Assembly: GCA_038063055.1 (NCBI GenBank)
Contig: JBBTVY010000008.1
Coordinates: 1 to 46,430 of the forward strand
Direction: 5' to 3'
DNA from: JACQKT01 sp038063055
Lineage (GTDB): Bacteria; Patescibacteriota; Minisyncoccia; UBA6257; 2-01-FULL-56-20
DNA length: 46,430 nt
Shown here: piece by piece, positions 35,078-42,289 of the stretch
Layout: each line of letters opens with the position of its first letter
Numbering within the stretch: position 1 is the first letter of the stretch
The notes under the pieces: model-generated
Database searches by the model: none
What the model saw: the letters and a program-made list of their open reading frames with translations, nothing else
What the model was told of the DNA's origin: nothing
Position numbers and translations under genes: made by a program

Positions 35078-35106
35078 TTGCAAAATCCGGGGCCTAATGC
35101 TATCTT
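35078..35106 (+). promoter_or_regulatory. Promoter of rpsP
   Basis: TTGCAA at 35078-35083, a 17-nt spacer, TATCTT at 35101-35106, and ATG 15 nt later at 35122. The -35 and the start of the spacer are the same as in front of rpmG. Confidence 0.5.
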
Positions 35107-35121
35107 AAATTGGCTTTAAAT

Positions 35122-35466
35122 ATGTTGGTTATCAGATTAAATCGCATTGGCAAGAAGCACCAGCCGAGCTATCGCCTGGTTGTTTCCGAAAGACGCTCTA
35201 AGCTCGGCGGCCCGCCCGTCGAAGATTTGGGTTATTATAATCCGTTTACTAAAACAACCGGCTTTGTCCAGGAAAGAATCCGCTACTGGCTCGGCGTAGG
35301 CGCGAAACCCACGGCAACGGTTCACAACATTTTTGTTAAACAGGGAATCGTAGGCGGGCCGAAAGTGAAAATTTCAATGAGGAAAAAAGCCCAAACGGAA
35401 ACCCAGCCAGCCGACCAGAAACTCGCGGTGGAGGCAGGCATTCCAGCCGAACCAGCAGCCCAGTAA
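35122..35466 (+). CDS. rpsP: Ribosomal protein bS16
   Basis: 30S assembly protein. The 114 residues begin MLVIRLNRIGKKHQPSYRLV and continue with GYYNPFTK and ERIRYWLGVGAKPTATVHNI, all S16 hallmarks, plus an alanine- and glutamine-rich extension at the C-terminus. The upstream TTG at 35110 lies too close to the -10 box to be used. khpA follows, the common rpsP-khpA order. Confidence 0.95.
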   Translation: MLVIRLNRIGKKHQPSYRLVVSERRSKLGGPPVEDLGYYNPFTKTTGFVQERIRYWLGVGAKPTATVHNIFVKQGIVGGPKVKISMRKKAQTETQPADQKLAVEAGIPAEPAAQ

Positions 35467-35568
35467 AAAAGAATTGACAGTGAGTTTACGCGGTTATAAT
35501 CTTTTCATATTCTCGAAACCGTCCGAAATACGGAAAAGAAAGGTCGAAAGAAATCTAGCAGTGAATAA

Positions 35569-35859
35569 ATGACGCAAAACGATCAGGAATTCCTGGAATA
35601 TGTGGTTAAAGCCCTTGTGGACCATCCGGATGACGTCAAGGTTGACAGGAAGGTTGACGAGCTCGGAGTTCTCCTCTCGTTGAGGGTTCATCCTCAAGAC
35701 ATGGGACAAGTGGTCGGCCGCCAGGGAGCGACCGCCAAAGCCATCCGTTCCCTCCTTAGAATCGTCGGGGTTAAAAATAACGCCCGCGTGAATCTAAAGA
35801 TAGAGGAACCGGAAGGTTCTACCAGGGCTTCGCGCCCGATGAGGGAAGACAACGGCTAA
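35569..35859 (+). CDS. khpA: KH-domain RNA-binding protein KhpA
   Basis: A 96-residue single KH domain with the GxxG loop in QVVGRQGATAKAIRSLLR, preceded by LSLRVHPQDMG and followed by NARVNLKIEEP. Family members bind RNA and are linked to cell division and translation regulation. A separate promoter is likely: TTGACA at 35474-35479 and TATAAT at 35495-35500 (15-nt spacer), leaving a leader of about 60 nt. An intrinsic terminator follows. Confidence 0.9.
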   Translation: MTQNDQEFLEYVVKALVDHPDDVKVDRKVDELGVLLSLRVHPQDMGQVVGRQGATAKAIRSLLRIVGVKNNARVNLKIEEPEGSTRASRPMREDNG

Positions 35860-35877
35860 GCAGTTTTTCGGAATGTG

Positions 35878-35912
35878 AAAATCGCTCCGGTCTGCGCCGG
35901 AGTGATTTTTTC
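35878..35912 (+). terminator. Intrinsic terminator after khpA
   Basis: Stem AATCGCTCCGG / CCGGAGTGATT with one G-U pair, loop TCTGCG, followed by a run of six T ending in TC. It separates khpA from efp. Confidence 0.85.
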
Positions 35913-35962
35913 TTATATTCCTTTTCATAAATCATAAATCATTATTCATAAATCCATTTCCA

Positions 35963-36535
35963 ATGCTTTCTTATACAGAACTTAAAAAAGGAATTATTTT
36001 TTCGATGGACAACCAGCCCTACGAGGTTTTAGAATCGAATTTTTTGCGCATGCAGCAGAGAAAAGCGGTCGTCCAGGCCAAAATCAGAAATCTGATTTCT
36101 GGAAAAGTTCTGGACAGGAATTTCCAGCCGAGCGACCAGCTCGAGGAAATCGAACTCGAAAAAAAATCAGCGGTATTCATTTATCAAAACAAAGGAGAGT
36201 ATTGGTTCCACGAAGAAGGAAATCCGAAAAGCAGATTTTCTCTTTCCGCGGAAACGATAGGAGAGGCAGCTAACTTTTTGGTGCCGAACACGAATATAAA
36301 TTCGGTTACTTTTAACGATAAAGTCATTAAGGTAAATATCCCGATTAAGATGGACCTGAAAGTTGCCGAAGCTCCGCCTTCAATAAAGGGAAACACGGCG
36401 CAGGGAGGAACAAAATCGGTTACTCTTGAAACCGGAGCGAAAATTTCAGTTCCTCTTTTCATAAACACGGGCGACGTTATCAGGGTAAATACCGAAACCG
36501 GAACTTACGTTGAAAGAGTGGAGAAAAGAAATTGA
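35963..36535 (+). CDS. efp: Translation elongation factor EF-P with an atypical tip loop
   Basis: Helps ribosomes through proline stretches. The 190 residues contain the three EF-P domains: a KOW-like N-terminal part (LKKGIIFSMDNQPYEVLESNF), an OB domain (SAVFIYQNKGEYWFHEEG) and the C-terminal domain (SVTLETGAKISVPLFINTGDVIRVNTETGTY). The tip loop reads FLRMQQRKAVV instead of the usual KPGKG. By alignment the residue normally modified (E. coli K34) is Q32, followed by R33 and K34. Modification by the lysine- or arginine-based pathways is therefore uncertain. An AT-rich spacer precedes the gene. Confidence 0.92.
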   Translation: MLSYTELKKGIIFSMDNQPYEVLESNFLRMQQRKAVVQAKIRNLISGKVLDRNFQPSDQLEEIELEKKSAVFIYQNKGEYWFHEEGNPKSRFSLSAETIGEAANFLVPNTNINSVTFNDKVIKVNIPIKMDLKVAEAPPSIKGNTAQGGTKSVTLETGAKISVPLFINTGDVIRVNTETGTYVERVEKRN

Positions 36536-36568
36536 AATATTTTTAGAAACTTAGTTGTTCTTAATATT

Positions 36569-36600
36569 GTTTGGCACTATGACGCGTCATAGTGCCAAAC
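36569..36600. terminator. 32-bp perfect palindrome between convergent genes
   Basis: GTTTGGCACTATGACG followed immediately by its reverse complement, centred on ACGCGT. It lies between efp (+) and the lamin-tail gene (-). The CTAT-N-ACGCGT-N-ATAG core is shared with the palindrome at 30131-30152. Bidirectional termination is the likeliest role by position. Confidence 0.6.
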
Positions 36601-36635
36601 GCACTCGATAATTCTAATATATCAATTCCGACATA

Positions 36636-38198
36636 TCACTGAGTTGAATTTTGCGGATTCGGATTGGGTTCTGCCTTAAATCCACTACTGTCCCAGGAGA
36701 TACGTTCATAACTTTCTCCTTCGGCAACAGAGTTGTTGTAACTCACCGATTCGACCAAACTGCCGCCGGAGTCGTATAGATTTATCGTGGCAGTCGCGTT
36801 GGGCAGGGAAGCAGAGCGGACAACGTCTGCCGACGGGCTGGAATTATAGCCGTTAAGCCCTATCAAAAAGTACCCGCCCGCCCCGATGGCTTTTTTATCC
36901 TCATTTTTCGAGCCAATTGAAGCCAGTGAATTCGTGCCGTTTTTGATGGACCACCCGGAAAGGTCGATATTCTGGCTCCCGGCGTTGAAAATCTCGATAA
37001 ACTCTTTGCCGGTGTCCGACCCCGCTGGATTACAAAAAATTTCGCTTATCAATATCCTTGCCGGTAATGATGTTGTAGAGGTAGACGATTGATTTTGATT
37101 CGTCGAACTGGATGATTCCGAAGAAGTCGCCTGAGTTTGTGTTTGGGAATTCGTTGTCGGGCCGTTTTGAGAAGTTTCGTTCGCCGAATAATTATTTGTT
37201 GACTCTTTCGTCAAAAACGCCGCGGAGTTTTCCTTTTTCGGCGTGCCGCCGGCAAGAGCGCTCGTGTGCCAGCTGAAATCAAGAACACTTCTTTCCATTG
37301 TTTTTCTGGAGACGCTGTCGCCGGCCGGCCATCCTTTGGACGCGTCGATTTCATCAACGATGTTGCAGTCGGCGTCGAAAATTTTCAATTTCAATACAGT
37401 ACTGCTGTTGTTCGAAAGAGCTCCGGTGTAAATCGTATCCGCAGTAACTCCCGGAGCCGAGTTGTCGTCGGTTCTTTCCAGAAGATAAAAACTTCCGGAA
37501 TAAATTTTGTTTTGTTCCTCGAAAATTACTTTTATGTTTTCATCTCCGGATAAAACCTGCCAGCCGGCGAGCGTTATGTCGTTTCCGGAATTATTTTTGA
37601 TTTCAATCCATTCGTCGTTCGCGCTGTCTTTGCTGCCGGCCCAGTTTATTTCGCTGAAAATTATTTGGTTGTTTGGGATTCCCGTTTTCGAAAAATCGCA
37701 CACGGAAAAACTTTTTTTGATTTCTATCGCGGGTGATTGAATCGCGTAATTTTCAGTTTGGTCTGCGGAAGCGGAAAAATTTTCCGCGAATTCGTTTGTA
37801 ATTTTTTCGACAGATTTATTTTTCGCGACACTTTCCGGAATTTTTTTGTCAGCCGGTTCCGCTCCGGTAAAAATTCCGTTATTTTTTTCTTCAAAGCCGC
37901 CGTCGGAGTTTTTTGACAGATCTATTTCAAGAACGGGCCTTTTGTCTTTTGGAGAAAAAATATCGCCGAAAGTTTTCAAAATCGTCGCCGAAATTCTCGG
38001 TAAAAATCCTTTTTCGGAAACAGAATTGCTTTTTTCCGAAAATTTCAGGGAAACGATTGATATTGAAACTACGGCGAAAACCGAGGCGAATATAAGCATG
38101 GCAAAGCCGGACGCGCCCCGCCTTGAACCCGCGCCGAAAAACGCGCGGTGGATTCCGCCAAAGAAGAAATAACTATTTCTTCTCCTGATTTTTTTCAT
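36636..38198 (-). CDS. Membrane-anchored protein with two lamin-tail domains
   Basis: A 520-residue surface protein. A basic N-terminus precedes one membrane helix (GFAMLIFASVFAVVSISIVSL). Two lamin-tail-type (LTD) beta-sandwiches follow: IIFSEINWAGSKDSANDEWI ... GWQVLSG and ILISEIFCNPAGSDTGKEFI ... LSGWSIKNGTNS. A Ser/Thr/Gln-rich low-complexity linker separates them. LTD domains in bacteria are found on exported nucleases and adhesins; no nuclease motif is visible here, so adhesion or surface display is inferred. Confidence 0.75.
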   Translation of the reverse strand: MKKIRRRNSYFFFGGIHRAFFGAGSRRGASGFAMLIFASVFAVVSISIVSLKFSEKSNSVSEKGFLPRISATILKTFGDIFSPKDKRPVLEIDLSKNSDGGFEEKNNGIFTGAEPADKKIPESVAKNKSVEKITNEFAENFSASADQTENYAIQSPAIEIKKSFSVCDFSKTGIPNNQIIFSEINWAGSKDSANDEWIEIKNNSGNDITLAGWQVLSGDENIKVIFEEQNKIYSGSFYLLERTDDNSAPGVTADTIYTGALSNNSSTVLKLKIFDADCNIVDEIDASKGWPAGDSVSRKTMERSVLDFSWHTSALAGGTPKKENSAAFLTKESTNNYSANETSQNGPTTNSQTQTQATSSESSSSTNQNQSSTSTTSLPARILISEIFCNPAGSDTGKEFIEIFNAGSQNIDLSGWSIKNGTNSLASIGSKNEDKKAIGAGGYFLIGLNGYNSSPSADVVRSASLPNATATINLYDSGGSLVESVSYNNSVAEGESYERISWDSSGFKAEPNPNPQNSTQ

Positions 38199-38659
38199 TT
38201 TTAAGCTCTGCGTTTTTTAAAACCGGCCCGAAATCACATCTATTTTATTACGCTTAAAGTTTATTTGCCAGCATGCCAATACGTGAGCGCGGCTACCGGC
38301 CGAAATCGCCGCGGGTGCATTAAACGGGCGGTGCCCGGCGGAAAATACGAAAAAAATATTTTTTGGTCACGGCTCGGTATGTCCGACCCCCAACGAACTC
38401 CGCCAATCAGGCGGGGAAAACCCTTAAAATCCTGATAAAAATTTTTTAGACGGCGGGAACCTGTCTGCCCTGTCTACCGGCAGGCAGGCGGCGGACAGGA
38501 ATTTGCCAAAAAATTTCAAAAGTGTTTTTCTATGATTTTTTGGGGATAAAGGCCTGTTGCGCCGACGGAGCCGTAGAGGGAAAATAGTCCTGCGGTGAAC
38601 GAACGTTCCCCGCGAAAGGTCAAAACAATAATATAATTTATAAAGTTAAAAACGCCGCA
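38199..38659. other. 461-bp gene-free region with hairpins upstream of the class II reductase
   Basis: No supportable gene. It contains a strong hairpin CCTGTCTGCC / GGCAGGCAGG (38460-38488, one G-U pair), a GC-rich folded-looking part from about 38549 to 38620 with a closing GGCCT/AGGTC pair and an inner hairpin GCGGTGAAC-GAAC-GTTCCCCGC (38592-38613), and a TATAAT at 38632-38637 24 nt before the nrdJ ATG (38660). It must also hold the promoter of the divergent lamin-tail gene. A structured RNA is possible; no known consensus (cobalamin riboswitch, RNase P, SRP RNA, tmRNA) could be matched by eye. Confidence 0.4.
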
Positions 38660-41194
38660 ATGGTAAAAATCAAAAAAACGTCTCATCACTGGCTGACGAA
38701 GACGGAATTCGAAAAGGTCAACTCTTCATTTTCGGAAAACGCGCTTCGAATGATGAAAAAACGGTATCTTGTTGCCGATGAAAGCGGAAAACAGGAGACG
38801 CCGGCTGATATGTTTCATCGCATGGCGCACGCGCTTTCCGAAGTTGAAAAAAATTACGACAGAGACAGCCGCTCCGTAGAAAAAATAGAAAAAGATTTTT
38901 GGGAAATTCTTTCCAAAAAAGAATATACTCCGGCGGGCAGAACGCTTACCAACACCGGGAGTCCGACTCCGCTTATTGCCAACTGCATCGTTCTTCCGGT
39001 AATGGATTCAATGGAAAGCATTTTCCAGACACTCAAAGACGCGGCGCTTCTACAGCAGGCTGGTTCCGGGTTAGGTTTTGATTTTTCGCATTTGCGCCCG
39101 GCATTCTCGGAGACTAAAAAATCCCGAGGAGTTTCTTCCGGCCCGGTTTCGTTCTTAAGAATTTACGACGCTGCTTTTGGAATAATAAAACAACAGGGGA
39201 GACACGGCGCCAACATGGCTATGATGGAAGTGACTCACCCGGACATTCTGGACTTCATCCGCTGCAAGAAAATAGAAGGAGAAATCAGGAACTTTAACAT
39301 ATCGGTTAAGGTCACCGACGAATTCATGAAGAAGCTTGTCGAGAACCCTAACGAACAGTGGCTCTGCGAATGGAAAGAACAGAAGATGAAGCCGAGAAAA
39401 GTTCTCCGCGCTCCGAACAATTCGGTCATCGGCACAGAAGAAGTCAACGTCACTGTCAAAGAAATTTTTGACGAGCTGGTCGAGCACGCCTGGCTCAACG
39501 GAGAACCGGGAATAGTTTTCATCGATGAGGTTAACCGAACGAACCCGTTGCCAGGGCTTGGCACGATAGACTGCTCTAATCCGTGCGGCGAACAATTCCT
39601 TCACCACTACGACAACTGCAACCTCGGGTCCATAAATCTCGCGCAGTTTGTAAAAGACGGGAAAACCCATTCGACCCATTCGATTAACTCAGGGCGGGCA
39701 GACTCAGGGCAAGCGGGTTCGCCGCAAATCGACTGGAATCGCCTTCGTCGCGTCGCCAAAATTTCGACGCGCCTCATGGACAACGTCATAGACCTTTTTG
39801 ATTTCCCGGTAAAACAAGTTACCGACCTTGCCAGGAAAAATCGCCGCATCGGTCTCGGCATAATGGGATTCGCGGACATGCTTTACCAACTCGGAATTCC
39901 TTACAATTCCGATGAGGGCTGCAAGCTCGGCGAAAAAGTCATGAAAACCATAACCGACTCGGCCCGCGAAATGTCAAAAGAATTGGCAAAAGAGAAAGGC
40001 GCCTTTCCGAACTGGAATTCGAGCGTTTTTGCGGCTAAAAAAGCCGCCAAAATGAGAAATGCCGCCCTGACGACTGTAGCTCCGACAGGTTCGATTTCCA
40101 TGATGCTTGACGCTTCTTCCGGCGTCGAGCCGAATTTCGCCCTTTCTTACATCAAGCAGGACAAAGACGGACACAAATACAACTACTTCAACAGTTATTT
40201 CGAAAAAGCGCTGGCCGACCAGAAATTCAGCGAGGGAAAGATAAAAGAAATAAAAGACGAAATCATAAGAACCGGCAGTATCCAGAATATTCCCGACTTG
40301 CCGGAAAATTTGAAGAAAACTTTCGTGGTGGCCATGGACATTTCAGCGGAAGAACACATTAAAATGCAGGCGGCTTTCCAGAGGAACGTCGACAACTCGA
40401 TTTCAAAAACAATCAACTTTTCGAATAGCGCCACAAGGGAAGACGTTTTGAACGGATTCGTGATGGCCTGGAAAATGAAATGCAAATCTTGCACCGTTTA
40501 CCGCGACGGCAGCCGCGAAGTCCAGATTTTGAACATCGGCACCGGCGAAAACATCAAAGCCCCGAGTTCTATTGGAATTAACGGGGCCAATAAAACGGAA
40601 ACTGCGCACATTGAAATTCCCGCCGACAAAAACAGGGTCGGAGCAAGGAAGCGCCCAGAAGTTCTCGTCGGCAAGACGTACAGGATAAAAACCGGCTACG
40701 GCAAACTTTACGTGACAGTCAACAACGACGAGAACGGAGTGCCATTCGAGGTATTCGCCATCATTGGCAAAAGCGGAGGATTTTTCCAGGAGCAGAGCGA
40801 AGGCATCTGTCGTTTGATATCAGTAGCTCTCCGCGCGGGAGTGAAACTCGAAGAAGTAATCGACAACCTGAAGGGAATACGCGGACCGATGCCGATGCTC
40901 ACCGACAAAGGAACTGTTCTGTCTTTGCCTGACGCCATCGGCCAGGTCCTCGAACAACATGTTGCCGCTAACGGTTATCACAATCCTCTTCTTACCGAAC
41001 AGGAAAGCGCCGACCCAGTGGTGATAGAGGAAAAAGAAGCCGCCGTAGTGTCGCTTCACGGGAACGAAACAGTTTCCAAAAAATCTTTAGCCGACTATGG
41101 CCTGATGCCGGGTTGCCCGGACTGCGGCGCGGCTCTTATCGTCAGCGAAGGGTGCCTGAACTGCCGCAGTTGCGGATTCTCACGGTGTATGTAA
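38660..41194 (+). CDS. nrdJ: Adenosylcobalamin-dependent (class II) ribonucleoside reductase
   Basis: Makes deoxyribonucleotides. The 844 residues have an N-terminal part typical of class II (SGLGFDFSHLRP, then SGPVSFLRIYDAAFGIIKQQ), the active-site NPCGE with C309, and APTGSISMMLDASSGVEP. A TSCPD domain follows (CKSCTVYRDGSREVQIL, GKLYVTVNNDENG) and a C-terminal cysteine cluster (GCPDCGAALIVSEGCLNCRS and CGFSRC) that recycles the active-site disulfide. No partner small subunit is nearby, as expected for class II. Coenzyme B12 synthesis genes are not in the window. An in-frame insert of about 21 residues follows FVKDGK (see 39666-39727). Confidence 0.93.
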   Translation: MVKIKKTSHHWLTKTEFEKVNSSFSENALRMMKKRYLVADESGKQETPADMFHRMAHALSEVEKNYDRDSRSVEKIEKDFWEILSKKEYTPAGRTLTNTGSPTPLIANCIVLPVMDSMESIFQTLKDAALLQQAGSGLGFDFSHLRPAFSETKKSRGVSSGPVSFLRIYDAAFGIIKQQGRHGANMAMMEVTHPDILDFIRCKKIEGEIRNFNISVKVTDEFMKKLVENPNEQWLCEWKEQKMKPRKVLRAPNNSVIGTEEVNVTVKEIFDELVEHAWLNGEPGIVFIDEVNRTNPLPGLGTIDCSNPCGEQFLHHYDNCNLGSINLAQFVKDGKTHSTHSINSGRADSGQAGSPQIDWNRLRRVAKISTRLMDNVIDLFDFPVKQVTDLARKNRRIGLGIMGFADMLYQLGIPYNSDEGCKLGEKVMKTITDSAREMSKELAKEKGAFPNWNSSVFAAKKAAKMRNAALTTVAPTGSISMMLDASSGVEPNFALSYIKQDKDGHKYNYFNSYFEKALADQKFSEGKIKEIKDEIIRTGSIQNIPDLPENLKKTFVVAMDISAEEHIKMQAAFQRNVDNSISKTINFSNSATREDVLNGFVMAWKMKCKSCTVYRDGSREVQILNIGTGENIKAPSSIGINGANKTETAHIEIPADKNRVGARKRPEVLVGKTYRIKTGYGKLYVTVNNDENGVPFEVFAIIGKSGGFFQEQSEGICRLISVALRAGVKLEEVIDNLKGIRGPMPMLTDKGTVLSLPDAIGQVLEQHVAANGYHNPLLTEQESADPVVIEEKEAAVVSLHGNETVSKKSLADYGLMPGCPDCGAALIVSEGCLNCRSCGFSRCM
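39666..39727 (+). repeat. In-frame repeat insertion within nrdJ
   Basis: About 62 bp encoding THSTHSINSGRADSGQAGSP between FVKDGK and the resumed family sequence QIDWNRLRRVAKI. It contains a tandem ACCCATTCG and a doubled ACTCAGGGC. TTCGACCCATTCGA and CTCAGGG also occur, inverted, at 41242-41269 just downstream of the gene. It resembles a small repeat element that has become coding. Confidence 0.55.
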
Positions 41195-41241
41195 AAAAAC
41201 GAATCCGTCCTAAGTTTTATCGCCTCTCGAATTCCTCGGGG

Positions 41242-41269
41242 CGACCCTGAGGTTCTCGAATGGGTCGAA
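41242..41269 (-). repeat. Repeat related to the nrdJ insertion
   Basis: On the minus strand it reads TTCGACCCATTCGA then GAACCTCAGGG, sharing a 14-bp block and CTCAGGG with the nrdJ insert. It lies in the gap after nrdJ. Confidence 0.5.
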
Positions 41270-41322
41270 GGACGGTTTCCCGCGTTGCGTGTGATTGTTT
41301 ATGTATGAATGAGTATGACCGC

Positions 41323-41359
41323 AAAAACGCCCCGACGGAAATCGGGGCGTTTTTATTTT
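41323..41359 (+). terminator. Intrinsic terminator after nrdJ
   Basis: AAAA-ACGCCCCGA, loop CGGAAA, TCGGGGCGT-TTTTATTTT: a 9-bp GC-rich stem extended by A/T pairs. The poly-A side would also serve the opposite strand. The next gene's -10 box begins 14 bp after it. Confidence 0.92.
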
Positions 41360-41372
41360 CTGCTGTTGGGGA

Positions 41373-41378
41373 TATAAT
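41373..41378 (+). promoter_or_regulatory. -10 box of the GGDEF gene (leaderless type)
   Basis: TATAAT six nt before the ATG at 41385. No good -35 is seen; that position falls in the T-run of the nrdJ terminator. Confidence 0.5.
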
Positions 41379-41384
41379 TCTGGA

Positions 41385-42071
41385 ATGGGGGAAATGAAAA
41401 TAGACGTGGTAAATCCGGGGGACGTTGACCCACAAATCGAGCTCGAAAGGCTTCGCGCCGAAAATATTGCTTTGAGAGATGAAAATAAACGCCTGAAAGG
41501 CGAAAACAAACGCCTGGAGGAATTGAGCACCTACGACAGCCTGACAGGCGTTTTGAACCGCCGCGGAGGATGGGAAGAAATGGAGCTCATCACGATAGGC
41601 GCGCATTCATTGGAAGGGGGCGAGGAAAGGCGGCACGAAGGCAAAACCGGACGCGAGATAAGCCTTCTCCTGCTGGACATCGACGACTTCAAAAAAATAA
41701 ACGATACCTTCGGCCACGAAGTCGGCGATGCCGTGCTTAAAAAGACCGCCGAACTTTTAAAGAACTCATTCAGAAAATACGACGTAGTCGCCCGCTGGGG
41801 AGGCGAAGAATTTATTGTGGCTTTCCAGGGAGACGAACAGGACGTCATTAACAAGTTTTTCAATAAGCAGGCCATGATGCCGCAGATATCTTTCGACATG
41901 GAAACCGAAAAGGGGAATATTAAAGTCACTTTAAGCGGCGGCGTTACGGATTACAGGGTTGGCGAGGAATTGGACAAAGCAATCAATCGCGCCGACCAGG
42001 CCCTTTATAAATCAAAAGAGGGAGGCAAAAACAGAATAATCAAATACGAAGAACAAAAGAAAAGAGAATAG
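41385..42071 (+). CDS. GGDEF-domain protein (diguanylate cyclase)
   Basis: Likely makes the second messenger cyclic di-GMP. The 228 residues comprise a short coiled coil (ELERLRAENIALRDENKRLK) and a full GGDEF domain (STYDSLTGVLNRRGG, LLLDIDDFKKINDTFGHEVG, ARWGGEEFIVAF, ADQALYKSKEGGKN). The signature is GGEEF, an active variant. No receiver, PAS or membrane segment is present, so the input signal is unknown. No EAL or HD-GYP partner is in the window. ATG 41394 is a possible alternative start. tRNA-Asn follows 44 bp downstream. Confidence 0.9.
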   Translation: MGEMKIDVVNPGDVDPQIELERLRAENIALRDENKRLKGENKRLEELSTYDSLTGVLNRRGGWEEMELITIGAHSLEGGEERRHEGKTGREISLLLLDIDDFKKINDTFGHEVGDAVLKKTAELLKNSFRKYDVVARWGGEEFIVAFQGDEQDVINKFFNKQAMMPQISFDMETEKGNIKVTLSGGVTDYRVGEELDKAINRADQALYKSKEGGKNRIIKYEEQKKRE

Positions 42072-42115
42072 CATTCCGTTTGATTTTTCCGGATTAGCTG
42101 ATAGAATGTTTTTAT

Positions 42116-42187
42116 TCCGGGATAGTTCAGCGGTAGAACGCCTCCCTGTTAAGGAGGATGTCGCAGGTTCGATCCCTGCTCCCGGAG
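42116..42187 (+). tRNA. tRNA-Asn (anticodon GUU), integration target
   Basis: Acceptor TCCGGGA/TCCCGGA, D-arm GTTC...GAAC, anticodon stem CCTCC/GGAGG with loop CTGTTAA (anticodon GTT), T-arm GCAGG-TTCGATC-CCTGC, and discriminator G. The 103-bp inverted repeat of the following island starts at its last acceptor base. CCA is not encoded. Confidence 0.93.
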
Positions 42188-42288
42188 CAGCAGAAAAACT
42201 TAGTGGGTTTTGAGAAAAATTTTGGCGTGCGACGCGGAGCGTCGCCCATTGTTTTACGGGGATTTCTACGACTTTTTTATTTCGCAAA
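42186..42288 (+). repeat. Left 103-bp inverted repeat
   Basis: Identical, in reverse complement, to 45916-46018. It starts AGCAGCAGAAAAACTTAG at the tRNA-Asn end and contains a hairpin GCGACGC-GGA-GCGTCGC. Weaker similarity with small indels continues inward into the last 15-17 codons of the recombinase gene. Confidence 0.95.
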
Positions 42289-42289
42289 G

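Noticed and set aside
38549..38620. Cobalamin riboswitch before nrdJ
   Set aside because: GGGAA, GGTGAA and CCCCGC words are present in suggestive order, but the GCCACTG core is absent and the pairing differs. Kept only as a possible structured RNA.
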